The position numbers and the translations under genes were made by a program. From Thalassoroseus pseudoceratinae (GTDB taxonomy: Bacteria > Planctomycetota > Planctomycetia > Planctomycetales > Planctomycetaceae), in NCBI RefSeq assembly GCF_011634775.1, contig NZ_JAALXT010000002.1, forward strand, positions 1-64,000: a stretch of 64,000 bases of DNA, given 5' to 3'. The notes under the pieces are model-generated. The model ran no database searches, was not told the DNA's origin, and saw only the letters and a program-made list of their open reading frames with translations. Shown piece by piece: positions 1 to 8,837 of this stretch. How positions within the stretch are numbered: the first letter of the stretch is position 1; every line of letters begins with the position of its first letter.

Positions 1-199
1 AACCCGGGTCCGAACCTACTGTCGGATTGTTGTTCCCGTCAAAGAATGCCTGCAAGCTGTTCACTAGCAGTGTGCGGTCTTCAAGCACCTCGGCTTGCCG
101 GATGTGTTGACTTGACGCACGCCGGGCGGTTTGACGGCGACCGGATCGGGGCTGGGTACGGTTGTGGAAGAGTTCGGTCAACCAGTTTGTGAGCAGCAT
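1..199 (-). CDS. N-terminus of a large secreted/surface protein (cut by window edge)
   Basis: The frame is open from an ATG at 199 to the window edge, giving the first 66 residues. It begins MLLTNWLTELFHN, continues with an Arg-rich stretch (about residues 14-32), and contains VLEDRTLLV at about residues 41-49. This pattern of a basic leader followed by LExRxLL is a recurrent N-terminal motif of very large planctomycete exported proteins (cadherin, VCBS, FG-GAP or Ig-like repeats), where it probably serves in export or sorting. The motif is seen directly; membership in that class is family knowledge, and the body of the protein lies outside the window. The stretch after the motif (FFDGNNNP) is the beginning of the mature part. 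No Shine-Dalgarno is obvious, but CTCTCGAAGGAAGACTCTC precedes the start and holds GAAGGAAG. Confidence 0.6.
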   Translation of the reverse strand, partial: MLLTNWLTELFHNRTQPRSGRRQTARRASSQHIRQAEVLEDRTLLVNSLQAFFDGNNNPTVGSDPG

Positions 200-1003
200 G
201 AGAGTCTTCCTTCGAGAGAGCCACCACGCCGTGCAATCAATTCGTTCGCATCGGCATCGGTCGCAAGGGGTCGCAATATCGGGTGAGAGAGACGATTGAG
301 TTCCATTTTGACTGTACAGGCAATGTGCCTGGGCGGATCGGCGGCTTGTTCGATTCACACGCAACTTGTGAATCGAACAAGGCTGGTTATCTGAAAAATT
401 GTTGGTGGACGACATTGGCAGACGGATCGCCAGTTTCGAACAGAACCATGCAGATGGTCATGGGGGCCGAAACGGTAAGTCTGCACTTGGTTCGATGAGT
501 GCCGTTGGAGCGCACGCGGTGTGATTGATCGGGCTTGAGCGTCCAAACGAATCCTCCGTGGTTGGGCTTCGTGTCGCCGTGCAAACGGGTGTAGGTTGTT
601 GCCGAGTGTTAGCAGAGAGTTCTGCCAGTGTTTCCGACGGGTTGCGCTCTTCAAGGTTTGGTGCGGTGTCGGTCCGTGTCGTTGACACCGATAAAATGGC
701 CTTTGTGTAACACTACCAATCGCAGTCACGTTTGCAACCTTTGCTACGACAATTCCCGATGGGAACTCGTCTGGCAATTGACGTGCCGTACTGGTGTGGT
801 GAAGACCTGTTTGACAGTTTTTCTTTGAAAGTGGTTCTCTGAATGGTTGGCGTTCTAATGACAATCAGTATCAATACTTATGTCGGAGCGAGGAAGTTGA
901 TGGGAATCGTCTTCGCGCGTTTGGCGATGGTGGTTATACTTCCGGCCCGACGAGACCGGGTGATGTGGCCGATGTAGTGGAATGAGCTGGGAAAGGATGC
1001 CCA
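200..1003. other. Intergenic region without a convincing gene; possible parA promoter
   Basis: About 800 bases separate the divergent surface-protein and ParA genes. The frames open here have odd composition and no start signal. A promoter-like pair is TTGACA at 682-687 and TGTAAC at 706-711 with an 18-base spacer. It could serve parA with a long leader, but this is weak. A perfect 15-bp inverted repeat lies at 345-381 (listed separately). Confidence 0.4.
345..381. repeat. Perfect 15-bp inverted repeat (stem-loop)
   Basis: CTTGTTCGATTCACA at 345-359 pairs perfectly with TGTGAATCGAACAAG at 367-381 around a 7-base loop. It lies upstream of both divergent neighbours, not behind a gene, and is not followed by a T run. 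It may be a ParB-like or regulator operator or a leader hairpin rather than a classical terminator. Confidence 0.6.
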
Positions 1004-1831
1004 ATGCGATCGATTACGGTGATGAACCAGAAGGGCGGAGTTGGCAAAACGACCTCCAGTGTCAACTTGGCGGCGGCGTTGGCGAAAATGGATCGGCGTG
1101 TGTGTGTGATCGATCTCGATCCGCAGGGTCATGCGTCGATTCACTTGGGGATCGAAGCCTTTGACGAGACGCCGACGATCTACGACGTCTTCGCGGGAGC
1201 ACGGACGATTACGACGGCTCGGCAAATGGTGGCTTCCAACTTGTGGGTCGTGCCAGCGAACATCGATCTGGCGGCGGCCGAAGTCGAGTTGGCCGATGCT
1301 CCGAATCGGGAACGTATTCTGGATGCGGTCTTGAACACACCCGAGGTCGCCGATCAATTTGATTATGTGATCATGGATTGCCCACCGTCGCTGGGCGTGC
1401 TGACGATCAACTCACTCACCGCGACCAAAGAGGTGTTCATTCCGCTGCAACCGCACTTTTTCGCGTTGCAGGGGTTGTCAAAGTTGTTCGAAACGACGGC
1501 TCTGGTTCGCAGCCGATTGAATCGGGATCTGCGTGTCACGGGCGTGATGCTCTGTCTCTACGAGACTGGCACACGGTTGGCGGCCGACGTGACGGACGAC
1601 CTGAAAACCTTCCTCGACGGCAGTGCTCCGGATGCTCCGTGGGCGAGTGCTCGCATCTTTAGCACGAAGATTCGTCGAAACATTAAGCTGGCTGAGGCAC
1701 CAAGTTTCGGGCAATCCGTCTTCGAGTACGCTCCAAGTTGTCCCGGTGCCCAGGACTACGGTGCTCTCGCGGAAGAGGTGATCGCCGCCGAAACCGCTGG
1801 CACATCAATGCCGTTGGCGAACGCCGCCTGA
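1004..1831 (+). CDS. ParA/Soj family ATPase (MinD/ParA superfamily)
   Basis: The 275-residue protein is a deviant Walker-A ATPase of the ParA/Soj type. It starts [17 protein letters not shown], with the signature lysine of the KGGVGKT loop at residues 10-16, a DLDPQGH segment (A' motif) near residue 38, and DCPPSLG (Walker B) near residue 126. Such proteins move DNA or protein cargo on the nucleoid by ATP-dependent dimerisation. The usual length is 250-280 residues, so it is complete. No ParB lies next to it in the window: upstream is an 800-base gap and downstream a convergent deacetylase. It is therefore either an orphan ParA positioning some other cargo or the chromosomal ParA with a distant ParB. 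The Soj/ParA family call is firm; the cargo is unknown. Confidence 0.9.
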   Translation: MRSITVMNQKGGVGKTTSSVNLAAALAKMDRRVCVIDLDPQGHASIHLGIEAFDETPTIYDVFAGARTITTARQMVASNLWVVPANIDLAAAEVELADAPNRERILDAVLNTPEVADQFDYVIMDCPPSLGVLTINSLTATKEVFIPLQPHFFALQGLSKLFETTALVRSRLNRDLRVTGVMLCLYETGTRLAADVTDDLKTFLDGSAPDAPWASARIFSTKIRRNIKLAEAPSFGQSVFEYAPSCPGAQDYGALAEEVIAAETAGTSMPLANAA

Positions 1832-1875
1832 TCAGTTTTGTCTTGGCGGCGATTGCAAGTATTGTGACACAAAAT

Positions 1876-1911
1876 CAATGAACCACGTTGCGGGAGCGGC
1901 GTGGTTCATTG
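1876..1911 (-). terminator. Rho-independent-like terminator between convergent genes
   Basis: CAATGAACCACG (1876-1887) pairs perfectly with CGTGGTTCATTG (1900-1911) across a 12-base loop. On the minus strand the stem is followed by ATTTTG, so it suits the deacetylase gene that ends at 1916; it could also stop parA transcripts arriving from the left. Confidence 0.65.
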
Positions 1912-1915
1912 GCGT

Positions 1916-2857
1916 TTACTTCGGTTCGTCGAGCAGCGTTCCCAGGTGACACGCGACGGATTCCGCGAGCGCGTCGAGGTTGTAACCGCCTTCGAGCAGG
2001 CTGACCAATCGACCTTCACACTCGCTGTCGGCGACATCCGTGAGCATCTGGGTCAAGGTTCCGAAGTCTTCGGCTTCCAGACTGAGCGAGCCAATCGGAT
2101 CGGCGGCGTGAGCATCGAAACCGGCACTGAGTAAAATCAATTGCGGGCGACTCTTCCGGACGGCATCAGCCAAGCTGTTTGCGAAGGCTTCGCAGTATTC
2201 TTTCCGCGAAATGCCAAATCGCAATGGCAAATTCAGTGTGTGACCCAGACCGGGCCCGCTGCCAGTTTCGTCGGCCGCTCCTGTGCCTGGGTAGAATGGC
2301 GATCGATGAGCGGAAAAGAACGTAACTTGCTCCTTGTGGTAGAACGAATCCTGCGTGCCGTTCCCATGATGAACATCCCAATCGACGATCAGAATGCGTT
2401 CCACTTCCTGCTTCGCAATGGCATGCCGAGCGGCAACCGCGACGTTGTTGTACAGACAAAACCCCATCACATGGGACGGTCGGGCGTGGTGTCCCGGGGG
2501 GCGAATCAACGCCAGTGCTCGGTTGCAATCATCGCTGAAGACGGCATCGACCGCTTCAATCGCGGTTCCGGCGGCTTGTCGAGCGACATCGGCGGATTTC
2601 GCGGAGAACGGGGTGTCGGCCTCCAGGTAGCCTTTCGTTCGTCTGGCGGTATCGGCGATGGTTTTCAAATGCGATTCGGTGTGGTTTCGTAGCAACTCCT
2701 CATCCGTGGCGAACCGAATTTTCCCGCGTTCACATCGCTCGATTAGCCCTTCGTTTGTGAGTTTCTTCGTGATGGAACTCAATCGGGCTGGTCGCTCGGG
2801 GTGTTCACCGGTTTCGTGTTCCAGGAAGAAGTCATCGGTGAAGAGTCGCACGGTCAT
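1916..2857 (-). CDS. Histone deacetylase family protein (AcuC/HDAC-like amidohydrolase)
   Basis: The 313-residue protein starts MTVRLFTDDFFLEHETGEHPERPAR and carries the complete zinc-hydrolase motif set of the HDAC/AcuC/acetylpolyamine family: RPPGHHA with the paired catalytic histidines, GFCLYNNVA, DWDVHHGNGTQ with the zinc Asp and His, FYPGTGAADETG, SAGFDAHAADP with the second zinc Asp, and LEGGYN with the catalytic Tyr. It should remove acetyl groups from lysine, polyamine or another amine in the cytoplasm; the substrate cannot be told from sequence. An upstream in-frame ATG at 2884 would add nine residues, but family members begin at the chosen Met. It is a single gene, convergent with parA. 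Confidence 0.9.
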   Translation of the reverse strand: MTVRLFTDDFFLEHETGEHPERPARLSSITKKLTNEGLIERCERGKIRFATDEELLRNHTESHLKTIADTARRTKGYLEADTPFSAKSADVARQAAGTAIEAVDAVFSDDCNRALALIRPPGHHARPSHVMGFCLYNNVAVAARHAIAKQEVERILIVDWDVHHGNGTQDSFYHKEQVTFFSAHRSPFYPGTGAADETGSGPGLGHTLNLPLRFGISRKEYCEAFANSLADAVRKSRPQLILLSAGFDAHAADPIGSLSLEAEDFGTLTQMLTDVADSECEGRLVSLLEGGYNLDALAESVACHLGTLLDEPK

Positions 2858-3448
2858 AATCGGCAAACTTGATTGATTGAACACGAAGGGTCAGTGTCAC
2901 CACGCAAAAAAGCGCAATCGTTCGATATTCGCGCATTCTGACAGAGCAACGGAGTCAGTGCAATTCGCCACGCTCCCGTGTTCCTGGTACCGAAATCAAC
3001 TTGACTTTCAAATTTTGAGAGTGATAACCTATTAGACAGTACCCATCATCTGCCACACTCCCCTTCAATAGGGGGTGTCGGTTCGACACTCGTCGGAAAA
3101 TTGATAAGCCGTACTCGGAACTTAATGCAGCACGTGATCATTTGTGTGTTCACGTCAACGACGAGTGTTGAGAACGTCGACGGAAACAGTCAACCAACCT
3201 CTAAAACTGATTCAATCCGTTTGTGTTGTCCCTTCACTCTCGGATGGAAGGAACTCCCACTGGAAAACCTTCTTCACCTACGGTAGTTTGAAGGGGTGGA
3301 GAAAGGGAGTTTTCTGAAGTCCAAAACGTGGCCGAATCAACTTGACGTTGTGAACGAAGACCGAGTTTGTTGTGAGATGGGATGGTCAGTTCCTGTTGAC
3401 GAAACGTTGGATTTTCAGATGCGAAAGTCACGAACACGGAGAGACGTC
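2858..3448. other. Intergenic leader region with promoter and two adjacent hairpins
   Basis: No gene is supported here. A promoter-like element lies at 3001-3028. Just downstream are two back-to-back perfect hairpins: CCCCT-TCAAT-AGGGG at 3060-3074 and GTGTCG-GTT-CGACAC at 3075-3089. They would sit in the 5' leader of the exported HEAT-like gene. Confidence 0.4.
3001..3028 (+). promoter_or_regulatory. Sigma-70-like promoter candidate
   Basis: TTGACT at 3001-3006 and GATAAC at 3023-3028 are separated by 16 bases, in a locally AT-rich stretch. It would drive the gene starting at 3449 with a leader of about 400 bases. The call is from consensus matching only. Confidence 0.35.
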
Positions 3449-5110
3449 ATGAATCAGCACCATACTCCGTCTGTTTTCGTCAACCGACAATTGGGTCTTC
3501 GCCGTCGCGTTTTCAAGGCGTCACGTTCGTTCGTCGGTATCGAGAAGGTGAAAAATCAACTTATGCCCCCGCTCTTGCGAACCACGATTGGGCTTCTCGC
3601 CATCAGTCTTGTCGGACTGACGGACTTGGCGTTTGCACAGAATGCACCGGTTCGGCCTGCTGGTCAGAAACCGAATGCCCCAGCTTTGCCACCGGGTTAC
3701 GCCCCACCGAGTGCCGCACCCCCGGTGTTTACCTTTCAAAAAGCACTCCTTGATGAAGACACGCAGAAGTCTCTCAAGCGGAGCGCAATCGGCATTACGA
3801 CCACCCTGCGTGGTCAAGGGAACGGCCTGAGCCCGCAAGACAAAAAGAAAATTCAGGATTGGGCCAAGTTACGAGTGTACGAAATGACCATGCCGGAGCA
3901 CTTCACGCCTCCGGTGGTCAAATACACGACCGACCGTCCCAAGCCCGGCGAAATGAATGCGGGCGGTGCCGAAGGCTTCCTGCCGGATGGCGGAGGTTTT
4001 CCGGGGCCGGGAACGCAACCCCGACCGGAACCAGAGAAAAAGAAGATCCCTCGATTCGATTCCGTCGCAGATGTGCGGGAGAAACTCGAACGGGAATTGC
4101 GATCCACCGGGAGTTTGGCCTCACGAACCGATCAAGTCAAAATGATCCGAACAGTCGTCTGTAAGGAAGTGGCTGCTCGCGCGGAAGAGGTCCTCGACAA
4201 CAACTACTGGGTTCGGCTCAATGCGGTCATCTTGTTGGGCAATCTGAATGTGCTCGAAGACGATGGTCGTCGTGGAACAACTCGACAAGCCTACGCACCG
4301 GCCTACAAGCCCCTCGTCAAAGTTCTTCTGACCCCGACCGGTGGTCAACTGGATCAGCAGCACGAATCCGTCAAAATTCGAGCCGCGTTAGGTCTAAAGA
4401 ACATTGCGTTGACGGCTTCGCTCGCGGATCTCGGGGTGCTTGATAAGGACGAAATCGCCCGAGCATTGATCAGTGAATTGAAGCAGCCGAACAATCACTG
4501 GTGGTACAAGCAGAGTTTAATCCAGGCATTGTCCGCCGTTGACTTGGTCCAAGATGCCAAGAATGCGAAACCGATTATCTTGGAAGCCCTGGGCGATGTC
4601 CTAACGGACCAGAACCAAGAACTCATCGTGCGAGCCTATGCAGCAAAGGCACTCGGACGAATTCCTTTGCCCGGAACCGTCGAATGGCCGACATTGGCTC
4701 ACCGAATCGTTCAGTTGGCAAAGGAAGTTGCCGAGACCTATCAGAAGTCTCCCGGACGGGCCGATTTGCGGGAAGCGTTGTGGTGCATCTATTTGGCATT
4801 CAAGCCAGAGACACATCTCGAAATCCAACGATATTCCGGCCGGAAGCAAAAAGCGGGCTTCCTGTCCAATACCGTGCCCGCTGTCATCAATGAAGCGTAT
4901 CAGCAGGTTGTCCCGTTGGCGTCACATGCGATCAATCAACCGGTGCAAGGTCAAGCCGCTCAGATTCCGGCGGAGCAAATCGCGACCTTGACCCAATGGT
5001 TGCAGAACAAAACGCCTGCGAACAACAAGCTCGCTCCGAACATTTCCGATTTGAATCCGATCGGCCCACTCAAAACCGCCGCTGAACCAGGTTCATCCGG
5101 CGGTGAGTGA
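3449..5110 (+). CDS. Exported HEAT-repeat-like hypothetical protein
   Basis: I chose the ATG at 3449 because GGAGAGA sits five bases upstream; the same frame stays open to a GTG at 3296, and a later ATG at 3563 directly precedes the hydrophobic core. The 553-residue product has a long basic N-region, then a membrane-crossing core (about residues 41-61) ending LAFA-Q, a typical signal peptidase site with an extended planctomycete leader. A Pro-rich linker follows (about 65-85), and a Pro/Gly-rich, basic stretch near 190-205. The middle (about 225-480) is helical with repeats such as RAALGLKNIAL and RAYAAKALGRI, suggesting HEAT-like repeats. No catalytic motif was recognised. It probably acts in the periplasm as a binding scaffold; this is inference. 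Confidence 0.75.
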   Translation: MNQHHTPSVFVNRQLGLRRRVFKASRSFVGIEKVKNQLMPPLLRTTIGLLAISLVGLTDLAFAQNAPVRPAGQKPNAPALPPGYAPPSAAPPVFTFQKALLDEDTQKSLKRSAIGITTTLRGQGNGLSPQDKKKIQDWAKLRVYEMTMPEHFTPPVVKYTTDRPKPGEMNAGGAEGFLPDGGGFPGPGTQPRPEPEKKKIPRFDSVADVREKLERELRSTGSLASRTDQVKMIRTVVCKEVAARAEEVLDNNYWVRLNAVILLGNLNVLEDDGRRGTTRQAYAPAYKPLVKVLLTPTGGQLDQQHESVKIRAALGLKNIALTASLADLGVLDKDEIARALISELKQPNNHWWYKQSLIQALSAVDLVQDAKNAKPIILEALGDVLTDQNQELIVRAYAAKALGRIPLPGTVEWPTLAHRIVQLAKEVAETYQKSPGRADLREALWCIYLAFKPETHLEIQRYSGRKQKAGFLSNTVPAVINEAYQQVVPLASHAINQPVQGQAAQIPAEQIATLTQWLQNKTPANNKLAPNISDLNPIGPLKTAAEPGSSGGE

Positions 5111-5125
5111 AAGCCGTTTCCTCGC

Positions 5126-6502
5126 TCATTTTGAGCGAAGTTCCTTGAGCAGGTTCTTCGCAGCATCTTGAAAAGCCGGCTCATCGGCCACGTTGTTATC
5201 CTCTTCGGGGTCGGTGTTGTGATCGTATAACATCCGAGCTTGGAGTTGGTTCTTCGGTGTGGTGTATGCGGTGAATCGAAATTGGTCGGTTCGGATGGTG
5301 TCGCCGTTCCGGAACCGACCGATCGCAGCCGTTTTCCATTCGCGATTCGGTTCTTTCATCAGCGGGACAAAGCTTCGACCCTCAAGATGCTCCGGCCGAG
5401 GCAATTGGGCGAGTTCACAGAGCGACGGATAGATGTCGATGAACTCGGTCAAGCCGGGTGTTTTCTGACCGCCTGTCATCCCGGGAGCTTTGACGATGAG
5501 CGGGGCGTGCATCGACGTTTCAAAGCAGCAGTGTTTACACCACAAAGTGTGCTCGCCCAAATTCCAACCGTGATCACCCCAAAGCACGACGATTGTGTTC
5601 TCGGCGAGTTTCAACCGCTCCAATTCATCAAGTAGCTTGCCGATTTGGGCGTCCGTGTAACTCACACAGGCGTAGTAGCCGTGAATGAGCCGACGGGCCA
5701 TTTCATCGGATAGCTTGCCCGTTGCCGGGATGTTCGCGTACTGCCGGAGTTCTCCCCAATTGTGGATCGCCTGGTCCGGAGCGTTCTTCGGGCGGTGATA
5801 CGTCTTCGGAAGTTGAATCGACTCCGCATCGTAAAGGTCCCAATACTTTTGCGGCGCGACGAATGGCAAATGAGGTTTCATAAAGCCGACCGCCAGGAAG
5901 AACGGTTCATCTTGCTTCGCCAATCGCCCCAAATCTTTGATGGTTTTCTCCGCGATGTGACCGTCAGCGTAGGCGTTATCGGAAACATCGGCGGCTTCGT
6001 AGGCCGGTCCACGACCTTTGGGGTTCTGTCGCATTGCTTTGCGACTTTCGGGCAACTGATACTGTTGCACGTTCCTCGGTCGCCAAGCCGGTTTCGACCA
6101 CCCCTGCCCATTATCCTTTGCGTGATGAAATACCTTGCCGTTGGAAAGTGTCACATAACCGTGTTCACGAAAATGCGTGTTGAGGGTGGTGATGCCAGGG
6201 GCATCCTTCTCGGCCCACGTCTGGTAACTTACAAATCGCTGGCGAGTCGGTCGGATGCCGGTCATCAAACTCGCTCGTGACGCACCGCACGTCGGCACCA
6301 TGCAGTAGGCCCGCTCAAAGACCGTTCCATCCGCCGCTAAACGGTCGATGTTTGGTGAATGAATCTTTGACTTGCCGAAACAACCGAGTTCCGGTCGCAA
6401 GTCGTCTACAGCGATAAACAGCACATTCGGTTTCGCCTCGTCCGCAAGGCAAGTCCCTGCGAACATACTGACGAAAACAAGACTCCACAGTCCTCGGGGC
6501 AT
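5126..6502 (-). CDS. Exported sulfatase, iduronate-2-sulfatase-like
   Basis: The 458-residue protein has a signal peptide (residues 1-20, ending CLA-DEA) and the sulfatase fold motifs: NVLFIAVDDLRPELG (calcium Asp pair), PTCGASRASLMTG with the Cys that becomes formylglycine, KPHLPFVAPQKY, and VVLWGDHGWNLGEH near residue 315. The order and the DDLRPELGC start match iduronate-2-sulfatase-type family members that planctomycetes carry in large numbers for degrading sulfated algal polysaccharides. The catalytic signature is C-G-A-S-R rather than C-x-P-S-R. GAGGAG precedes the ATG by nine bases. It ends 15 bases from the convergent HEAT-like gene. Maturation needs a formylglycine-generating enzyme not seen in this window. 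Confidence 0.92.
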   Translation of the reverse strand: MPRGLWSLVFVSMFAGTCLADEAKPNVLFIAVDDLRPELGCFGKSKIHSPNIDRLAADGTVFERAYCMVPTCGASRASLMTGIRPTRQRFVSYQTWAEKDAPGITTLNTHFREHGYVTLSNGKVFHHAKDNGQGWSKPAWRPRNVQQYQLPESRKAMRQNPKGRGPAYEAADVSDNAYADGHIAEKTIKDLGRLAKQDEPFFLAVGFMKPHLPFVAPQKYWDLYDAESIQLPKTYHRPKNAPDQAIHNWGELRQYANIPATGKLSDEMARRLIHGYYACVSYTDAQIGKLLDELERLKLAENTIVVLWGDHGWNLGEHTLWCKHCCFETSMHAPLIVKAPGMTGGQKTPGLTEFIDIYPSLCELAQLPRPEHLEGRSFVPLMKEPNREWKTAAIGRFRNGDTIRTDQFRFTAYTTPKNQLQARMLYDHNTDPEEDNNVADEPAFQDAAKNLLKELRSK

Positions 6503-6581
6503 AGCGCTTCACTCCTCGTGTTGAACGATTCAGAACGCATCCAACGTATGGATTTTCTGAAGGAAGTGAAAGGGCGACGGA

Positions 6582-7286
6582 TCAGAGGTGGAGGGCGGAT
6601 CGTTCGAAGGCATCGAACAATCGCAACGCCGCTTCGGTGAATTCTTCCAAGTCGCTCGTCAAACTGTAGTGCTGGGCCCGGACGAGAAATTCCCCGCGAT
6701 GAAGTCGAATGACTAATCGTTTTTGTTCGGGGATATCCAGAATCCGGCGCTGCACGTTTTTATCGAGCAATTGTCGAATTTCCGATGGGTCCTCTGCATG
6801 GATGCAATACGCATTGTCGAAACCGGCTCGCCCGATTTGCACGTCATGTTTTCCGACGAGTTTGAAGATGGAATCGAACATTCCTTGCGGGCGGATGGTG
6901 AAGGGCTGAGGGGCGTCGTTCCATTCGATCGAAACTTGCAGAAGCGTCGGTCCGTGCTTCCCACCCGAGAATTTCCGCAGTGAGACCGGGCGATCACGGT
7001 AGGTGAATTTGAAGATCGGGCCGAAGAGAAAGCGACTCCAAGGGAACTCACCACCATACGTTTTTTGAAGACGCCTGAGGTGCTGTTTGTTGGCGTGCGA
7101 TCCGAAGACGATCAGCAACGGCATGCCCACAACAAAGACCACAAGAACACCATAAATCAGCACTTGAAATGCCAATCGCGGTCCACCATAGAAACCGGCG
7201 AGACAGCAAGCCAACACGCCGGCGGCGAGTGGAATTGTCATGTCGACTGCCATCAGACGTTCGAGAAAACTTGATCGGCGTGACAT
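6582..7286 (-). CDS. Hypothetical membrane protein with two N-terminal helices
   Basis: The product is 234 residues from an ATG preceded by GGAAG (a GTG three codons upstream is possible). After a short basic start come two hydrophobic segments (about residues 15-33 and 38-60), then a soluble domain of about 170 residues with alternating beta strands (for example RFLFGPIFKFTYRDRPVSLRKF) and no recognised catalytic motif. It is likely an inner-membrane anchored protein with a cytoplasmic domain. I do not recognise the family. It sits between a sulfatase and a hydrolase on the same strand, with gaps of about 80 and 47 bases. Confidence 0.7.
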   Translation of the reverse strand: MSRRSSFLERLMAVDMTIPLAAGVLACCLAGFYGGPRLAFQVLIYGVLVVFVVGMPLLIVFGSHANKQHLRRLQKTYGGEFPWSRFLFGPIFKFTYRDRPVSLRKFSGGKHGPTLLQVSIEWNDAPQPFTIRPQGMFDSIFKLVGKHDVQIGRAGFDNAYCIHAEDPSEIRQLLDKNVQRRILDIPEQKRLVIRLHRGEFLVRAQHYSLTSDLEEFTEAALRLFDAFERSALHL

Positions 7287-7332
7287 GGCTTCCACTCGAT
7301 TGATGTGCCGCAGACGGAACTTCGATCACGAT

Positions 7333-8400
7333 TCACCGGTGATTCTTTTTACACGCGGGATCCTGAGGGACGCCCTGCCCGACTTTGTCGACGGGGTGCG
7401 TGAATAGGTACCGCCAGACATCCTCGTGTGAGTACTTGCCAGTCTTCTGGTCTTTCTGGGCACTCCGCCCCGGCACAACGGAACTGTGCGCTCGCCGGGC
7501 GTTGCCATCGACATCGAAATCGGTGATCAGTCGCCGCGTGTTTTTGTAGGGCGGCTTCGTTTCATCGACGTTCACGATGGGGCCGAATTTGTGCATCCCA
7601 ATGAGTTCCCAACTGCGGCAGTAGTGGTCGCCGGTCCAACCGCCATCGAGCACATGCGAAAAGCCGAAGTAGCGGTTTTCGGGGGTCGCGGATGGCAGTG
7701 ATTGCCAAGACTGCAACTGGTCTCGTGGTCCGCAGAACGCCACAACCCGGCTGACCTTCTGAAATTTGGCGAATCGTGCGGCTGTCGTGGAGCCATGCGA
7801 ACTCCCGGCCATGATCACATCATCCCAGCGAAGTCCTTGGCCGTCCTCGGTGAGAAAGTACTCCCACTTGCCTTCCGGATTTTCTTTGGCCAGCCATTTC
7901 ACGAATTGGTAGGCCCGTTCCATCATGCCGTCTGGTTTGGGGATGTCGACTTCATCGCTGAAATCCTGCCCGGTTGCGGCTTCCAATCGGATATTTCCCC
8001 GGCAATGTTCGCCAACGGGGTTCTCGCGGCAACAAATCGAAAACCAGCGATTGGCGTAATGCACTTGGATGGCGTGCAATCCGTACGAGTTGATGCGGTC
8101 GAACAATTGCTGATTGTGCCCCATCAACCAGATCACCAACTTTCCGCGAGGTTTCACACGGGTGTCGACCGAAGCGTTCTCAATGTCTGCCGGCTTGCCA
8201 TTCTTTCCTTCGATCAGAAAGTCAATCTCAGGATGAGCTTTCGCACGCGGGTCAATCTTGCTGGCACGGGCCGTCAATTTGTATTGCTGCGGTTTGGGAT
8301 CGTTGAACGTCAGATTCGATTGAGCACCCGCCTTCGCGGCTAACAGTGGAACAAACAGGATTGCGGCGAGAACCGCAAGGGATTGATGTGTTCGAGACAA
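7333..8400 (-). CDS. Exported alpha/beta-hydrolase-like protein (possibly BPSS1187 family)
   Basis: The 355-residue protein has a signal peptide (residues 1-26, ending AGA-QS). The start is TTG, supported by AGGAG seven bases upstream. VIMAGSSHGSTTAARFAKF carries a GxSxG nucleophile elbow, and a later RRAHSSVVPG segment could provide the catalytic His, so an alpha/beta-hydrolase fold is likely. Paired Cys residues (FSICCREN, near 121) may form a disulfide outside the cytoplasm. The pattern recalls the uncharacterised BPSS1187-type proteins frequent in planctomycetes, but I hold this name loosely. Substrate unknown; an esterase acting on extracellular material fits the neighbouring sulfatase. 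Confidence 0.7.
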   Translation of the reverse strand: MSRTHQSLAVLAAILFVPLLAAKAGAQSNLTFNDPKPQQYKLTARASKIDPRAKAHPEIDFLIEGKNGKPADIENASVDTRVKPRGKLVIWLMGHNQQLFDRINSYGLHAIQVHYANRWFSICCRENPVGEHCRGNIRLEAATGQDFSDEVDIPKPDGMMERAYQFVKWLAKENPEGKWEYFLTEDGQGLRWDDVIMAGSSHGSTTAARFAKFQKVSRVVAFCGPRDQLQSWQSLPSATPENRYFGFSHVLDGGWTGDHYCRSWELIGMHKFGPIVNVDETKPPYKNTRRLITDFDVDGNARRAHSSVVPGRSAQKDQKTGKYSHEDVWRYLFTHPVDKVGQGVPQDPACKKNHR

Positions 8401-8837
8401 GTGAAGACTCCTGGGGTTTCAACAGTGGTTTTGTTCTGACGGTGAGTGCGTCTTCGTCAAAGGCAATTCCGACGCGCAGCACCAAATGCAGGTCTTGATT
8501 ATCACCATGCGACACGGTTTTCGTGCCGCTGTTCGCGATTCGTCATCATAAGCAACCGGCACGCGATGGCAAATTGCACGGGTTGAAATTCCCATCGGTA
8601 ACGCGATCGGCCTCGGTTATCCGGCGACGACTTCACGCTACTCGTCGGCGGTCAATTCGACGGGGATGAAAGGGATGACCTGTTCTTCCAAAATTCTTGC
8701 AATCGTCATTGAAGGTGCTTTTGCATAACTGTTGCATGTGTGGCCGTGGTGTGATATGCTGTGTTCTGCTGCTGAGCGATGTGAGATCGATCGGTAGCAC
8801 GAAACGGGTTCCAGCACTTCAAATTTGGACGTTCAAC
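8401..8837. other. Divergent intergenic region
   Basis: About 440 bases between divergent genes contain no supported ORF. The only clear signal is the promoter-like pair at 8732-8760 together with a direct repeat TTGCAT at 8721-8726 and 8732-8737, eleven bases apart. Confidence 0.4.
8732..8760 (+). promoter_or_regulatory. Sigma-70-like promoter candidate for the CobW-family gene
   Basis: TTGCAT (8732-8737) and TATGCT (8755-8760) have a 17-base spacer and lie about 78 bases before the ATG. The -35 hexamer is repeated 11 bases upstream, which could mark a regulator half-site. COG0523 genes are often Zur-regulated, but no clear Zur palindrome is seen. Confidence 0.4.

Noticed and set aside
283-498. 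71-codon plus-strand frame from a GTG
   Set aside because: It reads through the 15-bp inverted repeat, has no Shine-Dalgarno and no similarity pattern.
355-864. 169-codon frame on the minus strand
   Set aside because: Arg/His/Ser-rich with no recognisable motif, no ribosome site, and overlaps the inverted repeat; looks like non-coding composition.
1476-1831. ParB gene expected after parA
   Set aside because: The next gene is a convergent deacetylase and no ParB-like frame exists nearby.
8697-8837. N-terminal extension of the CobW-family protein from a TTG
   Set aside because: The added 47 residues precede the P-loop without similarity and overlap the likely promoter.
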